Assembly: GCF_023715605.1 (NCBI RefSeq)
Contig: NZ_JAMBOL010000037.1
Location: forward strand, 1 to 32,665
Length of the DNA stretch: 32,665 bases
Reading direction: 5' to 3'
Origin: Halalkalibacter oceani
Lineage (GTDB): Bacteria > Bacillota > Bacilli > Bacillales > Bacillaceae_D
A program made the translations under genes and the position numbers. The stretch's first letter is position 1. Each line of letters starts with the position of its first letter. A model generated the notes under the pieces. It was not told the origin of the DNA. It made no database searches and saw only the letters and a list, made by a program, of their open reading frames with translations. Of this stretch, positions 1-7,905 are shown piece after piece.

Positions 1-124
1 AGATACCCTTAAAAAGTCAAATAAAACTATTCAAAAATGGATGAAAAGTCAACTTCAGCAATGGATTAGCGGTCTGCCTACCTATATCAAGGCTTATTTA
101 TCAATTTCAGTCTGCGAAGTTTGA
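1..124 (+). CDS. possible 3' end of an unrecognised gene (partial)
   Basis: An open frame enters from the left edge and stops at TGA 122-124, giving about 40 residues. The visible part is rich in Lys, Gln and Trp and ends in a short hydrophobic stretch. I do not recognise the family. Its last bases run into sequence that looks like the distal part of an old CRISPR leader, so the reading frame may be a chance one. The window edge prevents any start or length assessment. Confidence 0.25.
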   Translation, partial: DTLKKSNKTIQKWMKSQLQQWISGLPTYIKAYLSISVCEV

Positions 125-160
125 GTATAGAAATTAGTGATTTTTCGCTGTTTTTAGGAC

Positions 161-1011
161 GTGTCTGAAAACTAAAGAATCATGTGGTATGATATGAGAA
201 AAACGAATGGAGCAACGAGCATGACTCAAAGACGGTACGAAATAAACGATGAACAGTGGGAACAAATAAAGGACATGTTCCCTCCCTATCAAACAGGACG
301 TCCGACAAAACTAAGTAATCGCACGATGTTTAATGCTTTTCTTTGGATCGCTCGAAGTGGTGCGGCATGGCGAGATTTGCCGGAAGAACGTTATGGCTCA
401 TGGAAAACGGCCTACAGTCGCTTATGCAAATGGAGAGATTCGGGACTACTTATCGCCATCTTCCAAGCCCTTCACATTGAACCGGATTTTGAAAACCTGA
501 GCATTGATTCTACATCGATCAAAGCCCACCAACACAGTGCGGGTGCAAAAAAAACGCAGATGGACATGAAGTCAATCAACACATCGGCGTCAGTCGTGGT
601 GGAAAGACAACAAAAATTCATACCGTCGTCGATGGATTAGGAAATCCCCTCGCTTTTCTTTTGACAGGTGGTCAAGTCTATGATTCCGTACCAGCGATCA
701 ATTTACTTCAAGAATTTGATATTACAGGAAGTCATATTCTTGGCGACAAAGCCTATGGCTCAGAGGCGATTCGAAATTGGATTACGGCTAAGCAAGCATC
801 CTATACCATTCCCCCAAAGGCGAATAATCAAAATCCATGGAAAGTCGATTGGTATCGGTACAAAGAGCGTCACTTGGTTGAGTGCTTCTTCAATAAAATC
901 AAGCATTTTCGCCGCGTGTCCACTCGTTATGACAAACTGGCAAAATCATTCTTGTCATTTGTATACATAGCCGCCATTTTCAAATTGACTCTGTGATGAG
1001 TTTTCAGACAC
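161..1011 (+). mobile_element. IS5-family insertion sequence (IS427-like), complete
   Basis: An 851-bp element is bounded by 13-bp perfect terminal inverted repeats, GTGTCTGAAAACT at 161-173 and its complement at 999-1011. The flanks read GAC on both sides (158-160 and 1012-1014). TAG is also present on both sides if the repeat is extended by three bases, so the exact target duplication is ambiguous. It holds one two-frame transposase gene. Both ends and the transposase look intact, so insertion is probably recent. Rejoining the flanks restores a sequence resembling the leader of the array at 7906-10005. Confidence 0.88.
221..996 (+). CDS. IS5-family transposase, two frames joined by -1 frameshift
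   Basis: DDE transposase that would cut and join the ends of the surrounding IS. Frame A runs from ATG 221 (GGAG at 209-212 upstream) to TAG 638-640. It carries the N-terminal helix-turn-helix-like part and the first catalytic Asp (SIDST). Frame B runs to TGA 994-996. It carries the second Asp (LGDKAYG) and the catalytic Glu region (RHLVECFFNKIKHFRR). The frames meet at a run of eight A, with slippery heptamer A AAA AAA at 547-553. A -1 slip there gives one continuous protein of about 258 residues. This is the usual expression mode of IS427-type elements, so I read it as programmed rather than broken. An ATG at 182 is also in frame but has no ribosome site and does not match the family start. 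Confidence 0.85.
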
Positions 1012-1138
1012 GACCTAGTTCTGTTCCTCAATATTTTAATCCGTTTTATTACATTTTGTCACAAATTTATCCATATTTCAAAAGAATTTTGGTGCGAACC
1101 CCCTAGGGATTTTATGTGTGCTTAGGGTTCGCACCAGT

Positions 1139-1873
1139 TCATTTTTTTGAAATTAGTTCTAAATATTGATTTAAGCTTTCTCTTTCCAATTCAGTTACCA
1201 TACTGATAAATGGTTGATAATTCCCTTTGAAGCCAGCTATATCTAAGGCTTCATAGTATTTGATTCGATTTTCCACTTTGAACATAATAGGCAGGTAACC
1301 AGAAGATAGTAATACAAAATTCAGTAGCAACCGTGCCGTGCGCCCATTCCCATCTCTGAACGGATGAATGTTTACAAATTGACTGTGAAGCAGACTAGCC
1401 CGCTCTACCGGATGAAGTTTCTCACTTTCTTCATACCATTTCATCAAGTTGTTCATTTCCGCTGGAATGTGATAGCTTGGTGTAACCTTGTGTGATGCAC
1501 CTGAAATTTGCACCTCTTCTTTTCGATATGTTCCGGCTGCTTCCCGATCAATTCCAGCTAGCACAATTGCGTGAGTGTCCTTGATGAACTTTTCAGATAG
1601 CGGTTGATGGAGATGCTCTTCCATATACAAACTCGCTTCCCTATGATTAATAATTTCTAAATGCTCTCTTAACGATTTCCCCCCAACGGTTACCCCGTCT
1701 TCTAAAATCGCTTTCGTTTCATAGATCGTTAATGTATTTCCTTCAATCGCATTTGAGTGGTATGTATTTTTCACTAAAAAATCCTTTTTGAGAGACTGGA
1801 TTGTCTCTGTTGGCAAAGGTCGATAAGTATCCAATTCTTCCTTTAATCGATCAATTTCACTAAATAGGGACAT
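1139..1873 (-). CDS. Fic domain protein, class II (N-terminal inhibitory motif)
   Basis: A 244-residue Fic protein. Fic enzymes usually transfer AMP from ATP to a hydroxyl side chain of a target protein. The active-site motif HPFRDGNGRTAR (170-181) is complete, so it should be catalytically competent. The inhibitory motif SNAIEG (40-45, pattern S/T-x-x-x-E-G/N) is in the N-terminal helix, which defines class II Fic proteins that hold themselves inactive. Start ATG 1873 follows AAGGTGAG. That site overlaps the last, degenerate CRISPR repeat of array 1, and the stop lies 3 bp from the orphan leader palindrome. The gene is co-directional with the array, and no separate terminator is visible between them. 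No antitoxin gene is adjacent. The target is unknown. Confidence 0.9.
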   Translation of the reverse strand: MSLFSEIDRLKEELDTYRPLPTETIQSLKKDFLVKNTYHSNAIEGNTLTIYETKAILEDGVTVGGKSLREHLEIINHREASLYMEEHLHQPLSEKFIKDTHAIVLAGIDREAAGTYRKEEVQISGASHKVTPSYHIPAEMNNLMKWYEESEKLHPVERASLLHSQFVNIHPFRDGNGRTARLLLNFVLLSSGYLPIMFKVENRIKYYEALDIAGFKGNYQPFISMVTELERESLNQYLELISKK

Positions 1874-1886
1874 CAGTTATTTCTCA

Positions 1887-2791
1887 CCTTCAATCCACGC
1901 ACTCACAAAAAGTGCGGTAGTAGATATATTTATAGTTCCCAACTATTCAATTTTTAAAATTCCTGCTCTTATAGAGAGGACAACAACTATTTTATTTAAC
2001 ACTTGGTATATATCATTTAATCACCATTTCAATCCACGCACTCACAAAGAGTGCGATGAAAGGGGCCGAATAATATAGCACACGTCACCGAATTTCAATC
2101 CACGCACCCACAAAGAGTGCGATTTGCGTTATAAGCTTCTCCCATTGCACGATTAAATTTCAATCCACGCACTCACAATAGAGTGCGATTTTAGACTATA
2201 TTCCAAATTGGCATAAGGGGGTGAATTTCAATCCACGCACTCACAAAGAGTGCGATGCCAATTCTCAAGCCTACACCATTGCAGATGCTGATTTCAATCC
2301 ACGCACTCACAAAGAGTGCGATGTATTTACAAACAAGGGTTTACAATAAGTCGAAGATTTCAATCCACGCACTCACAAAGAGTGCGATAACTGCATCAAA
2401 ATCATCAAAGATTGCATTGCTATATTTCAATCCACGCACTCACAAAGAGTGCGATGAGTGTATCAGGTGAAGCTGTAAGGGTCTTGTTTAGATTTCAATC
2501 CACGCACTCACAAAGAGTGCGATGAGTGTATCAGGTGAAGCTGTAAGGGTCTTGTTTAGATTTCAATCCACGCACTCACAAAGAGTGCGATTTATCAAAG
2601 ATAGTAACGTCAAAACCTTCATCCTATTTCAATCCACGCACTCACAAAGAGTGCGATGAGAGGTTGCAAAGGAATTGGAATATGACTGGTGTATTTCAAT
2701 CCACGCACTCACAAAGAGTGCGATTCCTCCGGAATGCGGTCAAATCTAATGTTGCAGCTATTTCAATCCACGCACTCACAAAGAGTGCGAT
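1887..2791 (-). CRISPR. CRISPR array 1, type I-C-like, 12 repeats plus degenerate end
   Basis: Twelve repeats start at 2026, 2092, 2157, 2225, 2291, 2357, 2424, 2492, 2560, 2626, 2693 and 2760. They are 32 bp, separated by spacers of about 33-36 bp. Read on the minus strand the repeat ends in GGATTGAAAT and has the palindrome CGCACTC/GAGTGCG, as in type I-C. All twelve end in T on the plus strand, where array 2 ends in C. The repeat at 2092 has one substitution (ACCCAC) and that at 2157 has one inserted T. The spacers at 2456-2491 and 2524-2559 are identical. The far end has a mutated repeat at 1887-1918, and the 107-bp gap up to 2026 probably contains a decayed repeat near 1945-1981. The leader lies at 2792-2960. 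No cas genes are nearby. Confidence 0.97.
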
Positions 2792-2960
2792 AGCCAAAAT
2801 CGCCTAGTTTTTTGAAGTTATTTTCACTAAATGAGGCGATGTTGCTTGTTTGAGTTGAAATTCACTTAATTCCCTCATTATTTATTACATAATAGCACAC
2901 AATTCGGTCGTTTTTTGGTGCGAACCTCCCAGGGATTTTATGGGAGCTTCGGGTTCGCAC
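2792..2960 (-). promoter_or_regulatory. leader of CRISPR array 1
   Basis: AT-rich sequence between the last repeat and the FAA hydrolase operon, containing the palindromic element at 2917-2960 (arms GTGCGAACC/GGTTCGCAC, inner arms CTCCCA/TGGGAG). On the minus strand TGCTATTAT, near 2890-2900, could be an extended -10 promoter reading into the array. No clear -35 is seen. The element and AT-rich block are shared with the leader at 10006-10183 and the orphan leader. Confidence 0.75.
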
Positions 2961-3024
2961 TGGAAAGGTTTTGGTGAGTGATGCTCTGTCTTTATTTTAC
3001 CTTATTCTGAATATTTGTATATGA

Positions 3025-3068
3025 AAAGGATCGGATCGAGTGTTAATTAGCACTTGATCCGATCCTTT
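3025..3068 (-). terminator. terminator of the iclR-SDR-ADH-FAH operon
   Basis: An 18-bp stem (AAAGGATCGGATCGAGTG against its complement, with one wobble pair) and an 8-nt loop lie 8 bp beyond the FAA hydrolase stop. A short T tract follows on the minus strand. Confidence 0.8.
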
Positions 3069-3075
3069 AGTCGTC

Positions 3076-4017
3076 TTATTTATCGGCTGCGACGGTGTTG
3101 CGGAGCTTGCCGACTTTTTCTACTTCGACGATGACTTCATCGCCTGGCTTGAGCCACACTTGCGGGGTGCGGGACATACCGACGCCAGGAGGTGTTCCTG
3201 TGGCGATGACATCGCCTGGTTCGAAGGTCATTGATTGTGATAGATAGGACAGGATGTACGGGATGTCAAAAATGAGATTTTTTGTGTTGGAATCCTGCAA
3301 TATTTCCCCATTGAGTGTCAGCTTGATGTCGAGCTTGTGCGGATCCTCGATTTCATCTTTTGTGACGAGGACCGGCCCCATTGGAGCAAAGGTGTCCGGC
3401 GATTTGCCTCGTACCCACTGGCCGTCGCCAAGCTGAATATCGCGCGCGCTGACGTCATTGATAATCGTGTAGCCGGCGACATAGTCCATTGCTTCTTCTT
3501 TGCTGACTTTTTTCGCCTTTTTGCCGATGACGAAGGCGAATTCGGCTTCATAATCGATTTCGCTTGAATTTACTGGTAAGAGGATTTCTTCATCCGGTCC
3601 GATGATCGCATTGCTGTACTTTGAGAAGATGACAGGTGATTTCGGCACGTCCATTCCCGTTTCTTCACAGTGGTCGAGATAGTTGAGTCCGACACAGACG
3701 AGCTTTCCGGCTTTCGGAACTGGCGCCTGAAGCGTCACTTCTTTCTCAGTGTAAACGATTTTCTCGCCATTTGGCCCTTCCTTTTCACCATCTGCAACTA
3801 GCGCAATGACTTCTTCAGCCGCTTTTAATGCTTCGTCCCCTTTTTCAAGAAAACGGTTCATGTCAGATGGGACGATCGCATCGGCAAGCGCGTATGGACT
3901 TGTCACACCTTGATCAGACAGCAAAAGAGTATAGCCATAATTTAAATCGATCATCTGCTCATTTACTAATGCTCCAAGTCTCGTAATTCCATTTGTCGTA
4001 AACGTTGCTAATTTCAT
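3076..4017 (-). CDS. fumarylacetoacetate hydrolase family protein
   Basis: A 313-residue member of the FAA hydrolase fold, whose enzymes cleave a C-C bond in 2,4-diketo acids (or decarboxylate or hydrate related keto acids) with a divalent metal. The catalytic domain starts near residue 105 (VCVGLNYLDH). Likely metal ligands are E157, E159 and D188 (DYEAE, NDVSARD), with the conserved GTPPGVG loop at 274-280. The first 100 residues form the usual small N-terminal domain. The start ATG 4017 follows AGGAGGAAGAG. It is the last gene of a four-gene operon, with a terminator directly after. Next to an SDR and a zinc dehydrogenase, it would fit a 2,4-diketo-3-deoxy-sugar-acid hydrolase as in the non-phosphorylated L-fucose or L-rhamnose pathways. 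The substrate is not proven. Confidence 0.85.
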   Translation of the reverse strand: MKLATFTTNGITRLGALVNEQMIDLNYGYTLLLSDQGVTSPYALADAIVPSDMNRFLEKGDEALKAAEEVIALVADGEKEGPNGEKIVYTEKEVTLQAPVPKAGKLVCVGLNYLDHCEETGMDVPKSPVIFSKYSNAIIGPDEEILLPVNSSEIDYEAEFAFVIGKKAKKVSKEEAMDYVAGYTIINDVSARDIQLGDGQWVRGKSPDTFAPMGPVLVTKDEIEDPHKLDIKLTLNGEILQDSNTKNLIFDIPYILSYLSQSMTFEPGDVIATGTPPGVGMSRTPQVWLKPGDEVIVEVEKVGKLRNTVAADK

Positions 4018-4050
4018 TGTCTCTTCCTCCTAGATTCATATAGTCATTGA

Positions 4051-5082
4051 TTAAAAGCGGAAAACGGGCTTCGGTACTTTTTTGGCGATAGCATCTTCAA
4101 ACGCCTGAACCGCATCCTCAGGATCATAATAAGCGACGAGTTTATCGGTTTGGATTAAGCCTTGATCGAGCATTTTGATCGCCCGTTCAAAATCAAACCA
4201 AGTTGACGCGAAGCTCGTATAAATCGTAATTTCCTTACGCACGGCAATGGAAAGATTCGCTTCGACCGGCTTGGCAAATAAGCCGATTAACGTAATGCTT
4301 CCTCCCTTTGCAACGACATCGAGAGTCGTCTGAAAAATCGGTGATGCCCCTGAACACTCAAGCACCGCGTGCACGGTTTGACGTCCATACAGCTCCTGCA
4401 AGGCGTCAGTGATCGATTGCTGGCTGACATTGATTGTTTGGCAGCCGAGCTCTCTCGCAATCGGAAGACGGATTTCTTCGTCGGAATCAATTCCAACAAC
4501 GACCGGTTCTGCGCCAACCGCTTTAACCATTTGCGCCGCCAAAATTCCGATCGGGCCAGGTCCAGTGACGAGGACAAGGTCGCCGGCTCTAATATTGCTT
4601 CGGTCCAAAACAGCATGCGTCAGCACGGAAGTCGGTTCGACGAGACATGCTTTTTCAAACGACAATGAGTCGGGGATTTTATGTAAATCTGCTGGCGGAA
4701 CTGCGACATACTCGGCAAAAATTCCGTCACGATGCATTCCGCGAATTTGAAATTCATTGCAAATATGACGGTTGCCACGAAGGCAGCTTTCACATTTTCC
4801 GCAATAATTAATCGCTTCAATCACGACACGGTCTCCCGGTTTAAAGTCCTTTACTTGCGCTCCAACCTCGGCAACCTCGCCCGAGCACTCGTGTCCCATG
4901 ATAACGGGAGGCTGGATGAAATGGTGAGTAGGCGCAAAATGATACGCGTGGACATCCGAGCCGCAAATCGAGGCATTTTTAATTTTGACGAGTACTTCAT
5001 TTTCTCCTATTGTTGGGGTAGGAACATCAAGAACCTGTACACCACCATGCGTGCGTTCTGTTTTGACAACTGCTTTCATCAT
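4051..5082 (-). CDS. zinc-dependent medium-chain alcohol/polyol dehydrogenase
   Basis: A 343-residue medium-chain dehydrogenase, related to threonine and sorbitol dehydrogenases, that oxidises a secondary alcohol with NAD(P). The catalytic zinc site is C40, H64 and E65 (GHE). The structural zinc site is C94, C97, C100 and C108. A Rossmann fold begins near 170 with GPGPIG. Two adjacent ATG codons (5082 and 5079) follow AAGAGGGTCA, and either may be used. It lies 30 bp after the SDR gene and 33 bp before the FAA hydrolase, so all three are probably one transcript. The context suggests oxidation of a sugar or sugar acid. The specific substrate cannot be read from the sequence. Confidence 0.88.
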   Translation of the reverse strand: MMKAVVKTERTHGGVQVLDVPTPTIGENEVLVKIKNASICGSDVHAYHFAPTHHFIQPPVIMGHECSGEVAEVGAQVKDFKPGDRVVIEAINYCGKCESCLRGNRHICNEFQIRGMHRDGIFAEYVAVPPADLHKIPDSLSFEKACLVEPTSVLTHAVLDRSNIRAGDLVLVTGPGPIGILAAQMVKAVGAEPVVVGIDSDEEIRLPIARELGCQTINVSQQSITDALQELYGRQTVHAVLECSGASPIFQTTLDVVAKGGSITLIGLFAKPVEANLSIAVRKEITIYTSFASTWFDFERAIKMLDQGLIQTDKLVAYYDPEDAVQAFEDAIAKKVPKPVFRF

Positions 5083-5112
5083 TGACCCTCTTTTCCTGAT
5101 TTTTTACAGGGC

Positions 5113-5886
5113 TTACGCCATCTTCCCGAAGGTAACTCCACCATCAATGTAGAGAGGCGAGCCCATCATAAATTTCGATTCATCTGAAGCAAGGAATAAG
5201 GCGGCGCGAGCCACATCTTCCGGACGGCCGAGATCGCCGCTAAGCTGACGTTTCCGGATCGTGGCAAGCCCTTCTTCCGGATCATCATAGGAATTCTTTA
5301 AATAGTTCTCCACGAATGGCGTTAATATCGTCCCCGGAAGAAGTGCATTTACGCGGATATTGTAAGGAGCATAATCAACCTGCATCGATTTTGTCAGCGC
5401 GAGCACCGCTCCTTTTGTCGCCGCATAGACAGCGCGGTTCATCAAGCCGATTTCCGCGATTGTCGAGGACATATTAATGATATTTCCTTGCTTGCGATCG
5501 ATCATTTGCGGCAGGACATATTTGGACGGTAAAAACACGCCTTTCATATTGACGTTGACGACCCTGTCCCACAGCTCCTCACTAAGCTCGTGCAGCGGGC
5601 CGACTCCGGAGATGCCGGCGTTATTAAACAGAACGTCAATCGCGCCGAGCTTGTCAGTCGCTTCATTGATCATCGCCTCTACTTCATCGGCTTTCGTGAC
5701 ATCGGCTTGAATGAAAATCGCCTCTCCGCCCTCTTCGCGAATCGCCTGAACCGTTGCTTCGCCATCCTCTTTCGATAAATCGTTAATAATCAATTTGGCT
5801 CCTTCAGCCGCGAATAACTTGGCTGTGCTTCTTCCAATCCCTGAGCCTGATCCGGTAATCAAAACAACTTTTTTTTCGAGTCTCAT
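5113..5886 (-). CDS. short-chain dehydrogenase (SDR) of the sugar-acid operon
   Basis: A 257-residue classical SDR. The cofactor motif TGSGSGIG is at 11-18, with D36 after the second strand (IINDLS), which suggests NAD rather than NADP. NNAG is at 88-91 and the catalytic set is N113, S140/S141, Y154 and K158. The start ATG 5886 is preferred over an upstream frame extension to 5922, because it follows GAGAGGATGAG and gives the usual family N-terminus. It begins 4 bp after the IclR stop, so regulator and enzyme are translationally close. A 2-keto-3-deoxy-sugar-acid dehydrogenase role, feeding the FAA hydrolase, is an inference from the operon. Confidence 0.88.
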   Translation of the reverse strand: MRLEKKVVLITGSGSGIGRSTAKLFAAEGAKLIINDLSKEDGEATVQAIREEGGEAIFIQADVTKADEVEAMINEATDKLGAIDVLFNNAGISGVGPLHELSEELWDRVVNVNMKGVFLPSKYVLPQMIDRKQGNIINMSSTIAEIGLMNRAVYAATKGAVLALTKSMQVDYAPYNIRVNALLPGTILTPFVENYLKNSYDDPEEGLATIRKRQLSGDLGRPEDVARAALFLASDESKFMMGSPLYIDGGVTFGKMA

Positions 5887-5890
5887 CGTC

Positions 5891-6664
5891 TCATCCTCTC
5901 TCTTCCTTTTGATAGCCGGCATGTTGGGAGATGCGCTGTCCCAGGCGGATGATCTCTTCCCTCGCCAGCTCTTCTTTTTCTTTCCAGACTGTGGAACTCA
6001 TCGATATACTTACCGCGGCGATCATTTTGTTGGTATGGTTGTAAATTGGGGCAGCCACGCAACAAAATCCTTCCACCGCTTCATCGCGATCGACCGCTAT
6101 TTGCTGCTGCCTGATACGCTCAAGCTGTTCATACAGCTCTGTTCGCGTTGCCACCGTATACTTTGTTTTCGGCTCCAGCTCCTCTTCAGGAAAGAGATCG
6201 TCCAGCTCTTCTGCCGGTAAATGAGACAGCTGAATTTTGCCAAGCGCTGTTGCATAAGCAGCAAAGCGCATACCCGGATCAGAAACGAGCCGCATCGGTA
6301 AAGCGCTTTCTTCTTTGGCGAGATATACGACATCCCGGCGATCAAGCATCGCTAATTGTACCGCTTCTCCGACATGACGAACAGTCATTCTCGCTTCCTG
6401 ATGAAACGATTGCATCAGGTTGAATTGACGAAAGTACGAAGCGCTGATCACTCCCAAAGTCGGTCCGAGAGCGTATGTATCCCCTTTTTCCTTTGTGACC
6501 CAGCCTAAAGATTCTAACGTCGACAACAGAGAGTACATTGAGCTTTTATGAATATCAAGCCGATTAGCGAGATCCATTAATCTGAGGCTTGAAGGCTCCT
6601 GTGCGAGAAGGGCGATTATTTTATCAGCCCGCTCAATCGCAGGAACCCAGTATTTTCTTGTCAT
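5891..6664 (-). CDS. IclR-family transcriptional regulator
   Basis: A 257-residue regulator. An N-terminal winged helix (about 8-70, containing LANRLDIHKSSMYSLLSTLESLGWV) binds DNA. The C-terminal IclR effector domain runs from about 80 to 250. Start ATG 6664 follows TTTTGGAGG. It is first in the operon with the SDR, dehydrogenase and FAA hydrolase. A 22-bp palindrome overlaps its own promoter, so autoregulation and control of the downstream enzymes by a pathway intermediate are likely. The effector is unknown. Confidence 0.9.
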   Translation of the reverse strand: MTRKYWVPAIERADKIIALLAQEPSSLRLMDLANRLDIHKSSMYSLLSTLESLGWVTKEKGDTYALGPTLGVISASYFRQFNLMQSFHQEARMTVRHVGEAVQLAMLDRRDVVYLAKEESALPMRLVSDPGMRFAAYATALGKIQLSHLPAEELDDLFPEEELEPKTKYTVATRTELYEQLERIRQQQIAVDRDEAVEGFCCVAAPIYNHTNKMIAAVSISMSSTVWKEKEELAREEIIRLGQRISQHAGYQKEERG

Positions 6665-6693
6665 TAGCTTAAAACCTCCAAAACGCCATCGTT

Positions 6694-6729
6694 AAGGTTT
6701 TGTATAATAAACCTTGTTTTATATGGCAA
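6694..6729 (-). promoter_or_regulatory. iclR operon promoter with palindromic operator
   Basis: On the minus strand, TTGCCA (6724-6729) and TATACA (6701-6706) are separated by 17 bp, a good sigma-A promoter. The perfect inverted repeat AAGGTTT-N8-AAACCTT (6694-6715) covers the -10. IclR proteins bind palindromes of this size, so it is the probable operator; binding here is inferred. Confidence 0.7.
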
Positions 6730-6809
6730 CATTAATATAGCATATAAAGTAACCGCTTTCAATATTATATTCTAAAAATTCATATCATTTTTTTATAAGT
6801 TAGCAGAAA

Positions 6810-6864
6810 CAAAAAGAAAAAAGAGGAAGCATCATCAGGCGGGCGAACCTGATAATCCTCCTCG
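6810..6864 (-). terminator. terminator of the second SDR gene
   Basis: An imperfect hairpin (left arm from 6823, right arm 6848-6863, loop GCGGGCGAA) is followed on the minus strand by a T-rich run (complement of 6810-6822). It lies 33 bp after the SDR stop. Confidence 0.7.
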
Positions 6865-6896
6865 GACAATAATGAAACCGCTTAAGCTTCAGACGA

Positions 6897-7637
6897 CTAT
6901 AATGTGAATCCCCCATCAACAACGATCGTCTGCCCTGTTACGAATCCAGCATTTTCAACTAGCCCGAGTGCAACTTCCGCAATATCTTCCGGCGTTGAAG
7001 CTCTGCCTAGTGGTGTACCGGCCGATAAGCGTTCAACGTGATCCTCTTTTCCTTCAACCCAGCGTGTCATCACGATGCCCGGCGCAATGGCGTTAACTCT
7101 GACATCCGGTGCCAGTACACGGGCTAAAGATTTCGTCACGCTAATCGCCGCCGCCTTTGAAGCGGCATAGGCAATCGAGCTGCCGGCCCCTGTTAAGCCC
7201 GCTATTGAGGTAATATTAACAATCGCTCCTTTGCTTTTCTTCAAATGGTCGGCACAAGCCCGACTGACCATAAAGACTCCTTTTGTATTGACGGAAAAAG
7301 CGCGGTCCCAATGCTCGCTGCGAAGCCCGGCCAGATCATCAAGCTCGACAAAATCAGTCGTCCCGGCATTGTTGACTAGAATATCAATTTGGCCAAAGGT
7401 CTTTATCGTTTCTTCGACCATTGCTTCAATTTCGCCTTCCTCCGCCACGTTGGCGCGAAACACAAAACCATTCACTCCAAGCGCTTTTATTTCCTCCAGC
7501 GTCGCCTGCGCTTCCTGTTCAGAGCGTGAATAATTAACGACGATATTGACCCCTTTCTCCGCTAAACGAAGAGCCGTCGCCCGGCCAATCCCCGTACCTC
7601 CACCTGTAATAATTGCCGTTTTCCCTTTAAGACTCAT
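6897..7637 (-). CDS. short-chain dehydrogenase, FabG-like
   Basis: A 246-residue classical SDR with TGGGTGIG at 11-18, NNAG at 89-92 and catalytic S144, Y157 and K161. R38 in NYSRSE after the second strand favours NADPH. It resembles 3-oxoacyl-ACP reductase or glucose dehydrogenase-type SDRs, but no fatty-acid genes are near. It is separated from the iclR operon by a terminator and 230 bp, so it is probably its own unit. It lies between the sugar-acid operon and CRISPR array 2. The ribosome site upstream is weak (AGGCG). Substrate unknown. Confidence 0.85.
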   Translation of the reverse strand: MSLKGKTAIITGGGTGIGRATALRLAEKGVNIVVNYSRSEQEAQATLEEIKALGVNGFVFRANVAEEGEIEAMVEETIKTFGQIDILVNNAGTTDFVELDDLAGLRSEHWDRAFSVNTKGVFMVSRACADHLKKSKGAIVNITSIAGLTGAGSSIAYAASKAAAISVTKSLARVLAPDVRVNAIAPGIVMTRWVEGKEDHVERLSAGTPLGRASTPEDIAEVALGLVENAGFVTGQTIVVDGGFTL

Positions 7638-7905
7638 CTTTTTCGCCTGCCTTCACCATTAATTTTTCCTCTACTATTTTCGGCATGGCCCCTCAAATCC
7701 CCTGCTAATTGGAAGAGAACGATTGAATTGGTGAAGCCGGCATGTGATCGCAAATCAGACTATGGGCTTGGTAGAAGATGCTGGTTTTATGGAAGAAAAA
7801 CAGAGAAGGACAAGGATTGGCTTAGTAGAGGTATTTAACCTAAAGAGAGCTTGAATTACGTAGAGGTAACGCAATTGTCCAATAGTGACGACATGCGAAG
7901 AGGAG
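7638..7905. other. intergenic, no convincing gene
   Basis: 268 bp between the SDR start and the last repeat of array 2. An open stretch on the plus strand (about 7720-7840) has no start or ribosome site. A minus-strand frame reads into CRISPR repeats, so neither is called. It is the trailer of array 2 and may contain decayed repeats, but none was recognised. Confidence 0.5.

Larger units (their letters stand above)
103..1135 (-). promoter_or_regulatory. orphan type I-C CRISPR leader, split by the IS
   Basis: Bases about 103-157 plus 1015-1135, read without the IS, align with the leader of the array at 7906-10005. Shared parts are a TTTTCGCT..TTTTT segment, CTGTT..TCAATATTT, an AT-rich TTTATTACATTTTGTCACA segment and the palindromic element at 1091-1135 (11-bp arms GGTGCGAACCC/GGGTTCGCACC). 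In the intact leaders the element lies about 125-135 bp from the first repeat. Here no repeat is visible at the matching place (about position 100). The array itself therefore appears deleted or decayed. Homology to the other leaders is seen directly; loss of an array is inferred. Confidence 0.6.

Noticed and set aside
182-640. Transposase pseudogene by frameshift
   Set aside because: The slippery heptamer at the junction and intact catalytic residues in both frames fit programmed frameshifting better than decay.
1091-1135. Palindrome after fic as a simple transcription terminator
   Set aside because: It recurs with conserved loop in both CRISPR leaders and has no T tract, so a leader function is preferred.
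2255-2470. Open frames running through CRISPR array 1 and array 2 on both strands
   Set aside because: Their translations repeat the CRISPR repeat every 22 residues; they are products of the array periodicity.
3254-5085. Several plus-strand frames opposite the FAA hydrolase, dehydrogenase and SDR genes
   Set aside because: They overlap well-supported genes on the other strand and have no family features or ribosome sites.
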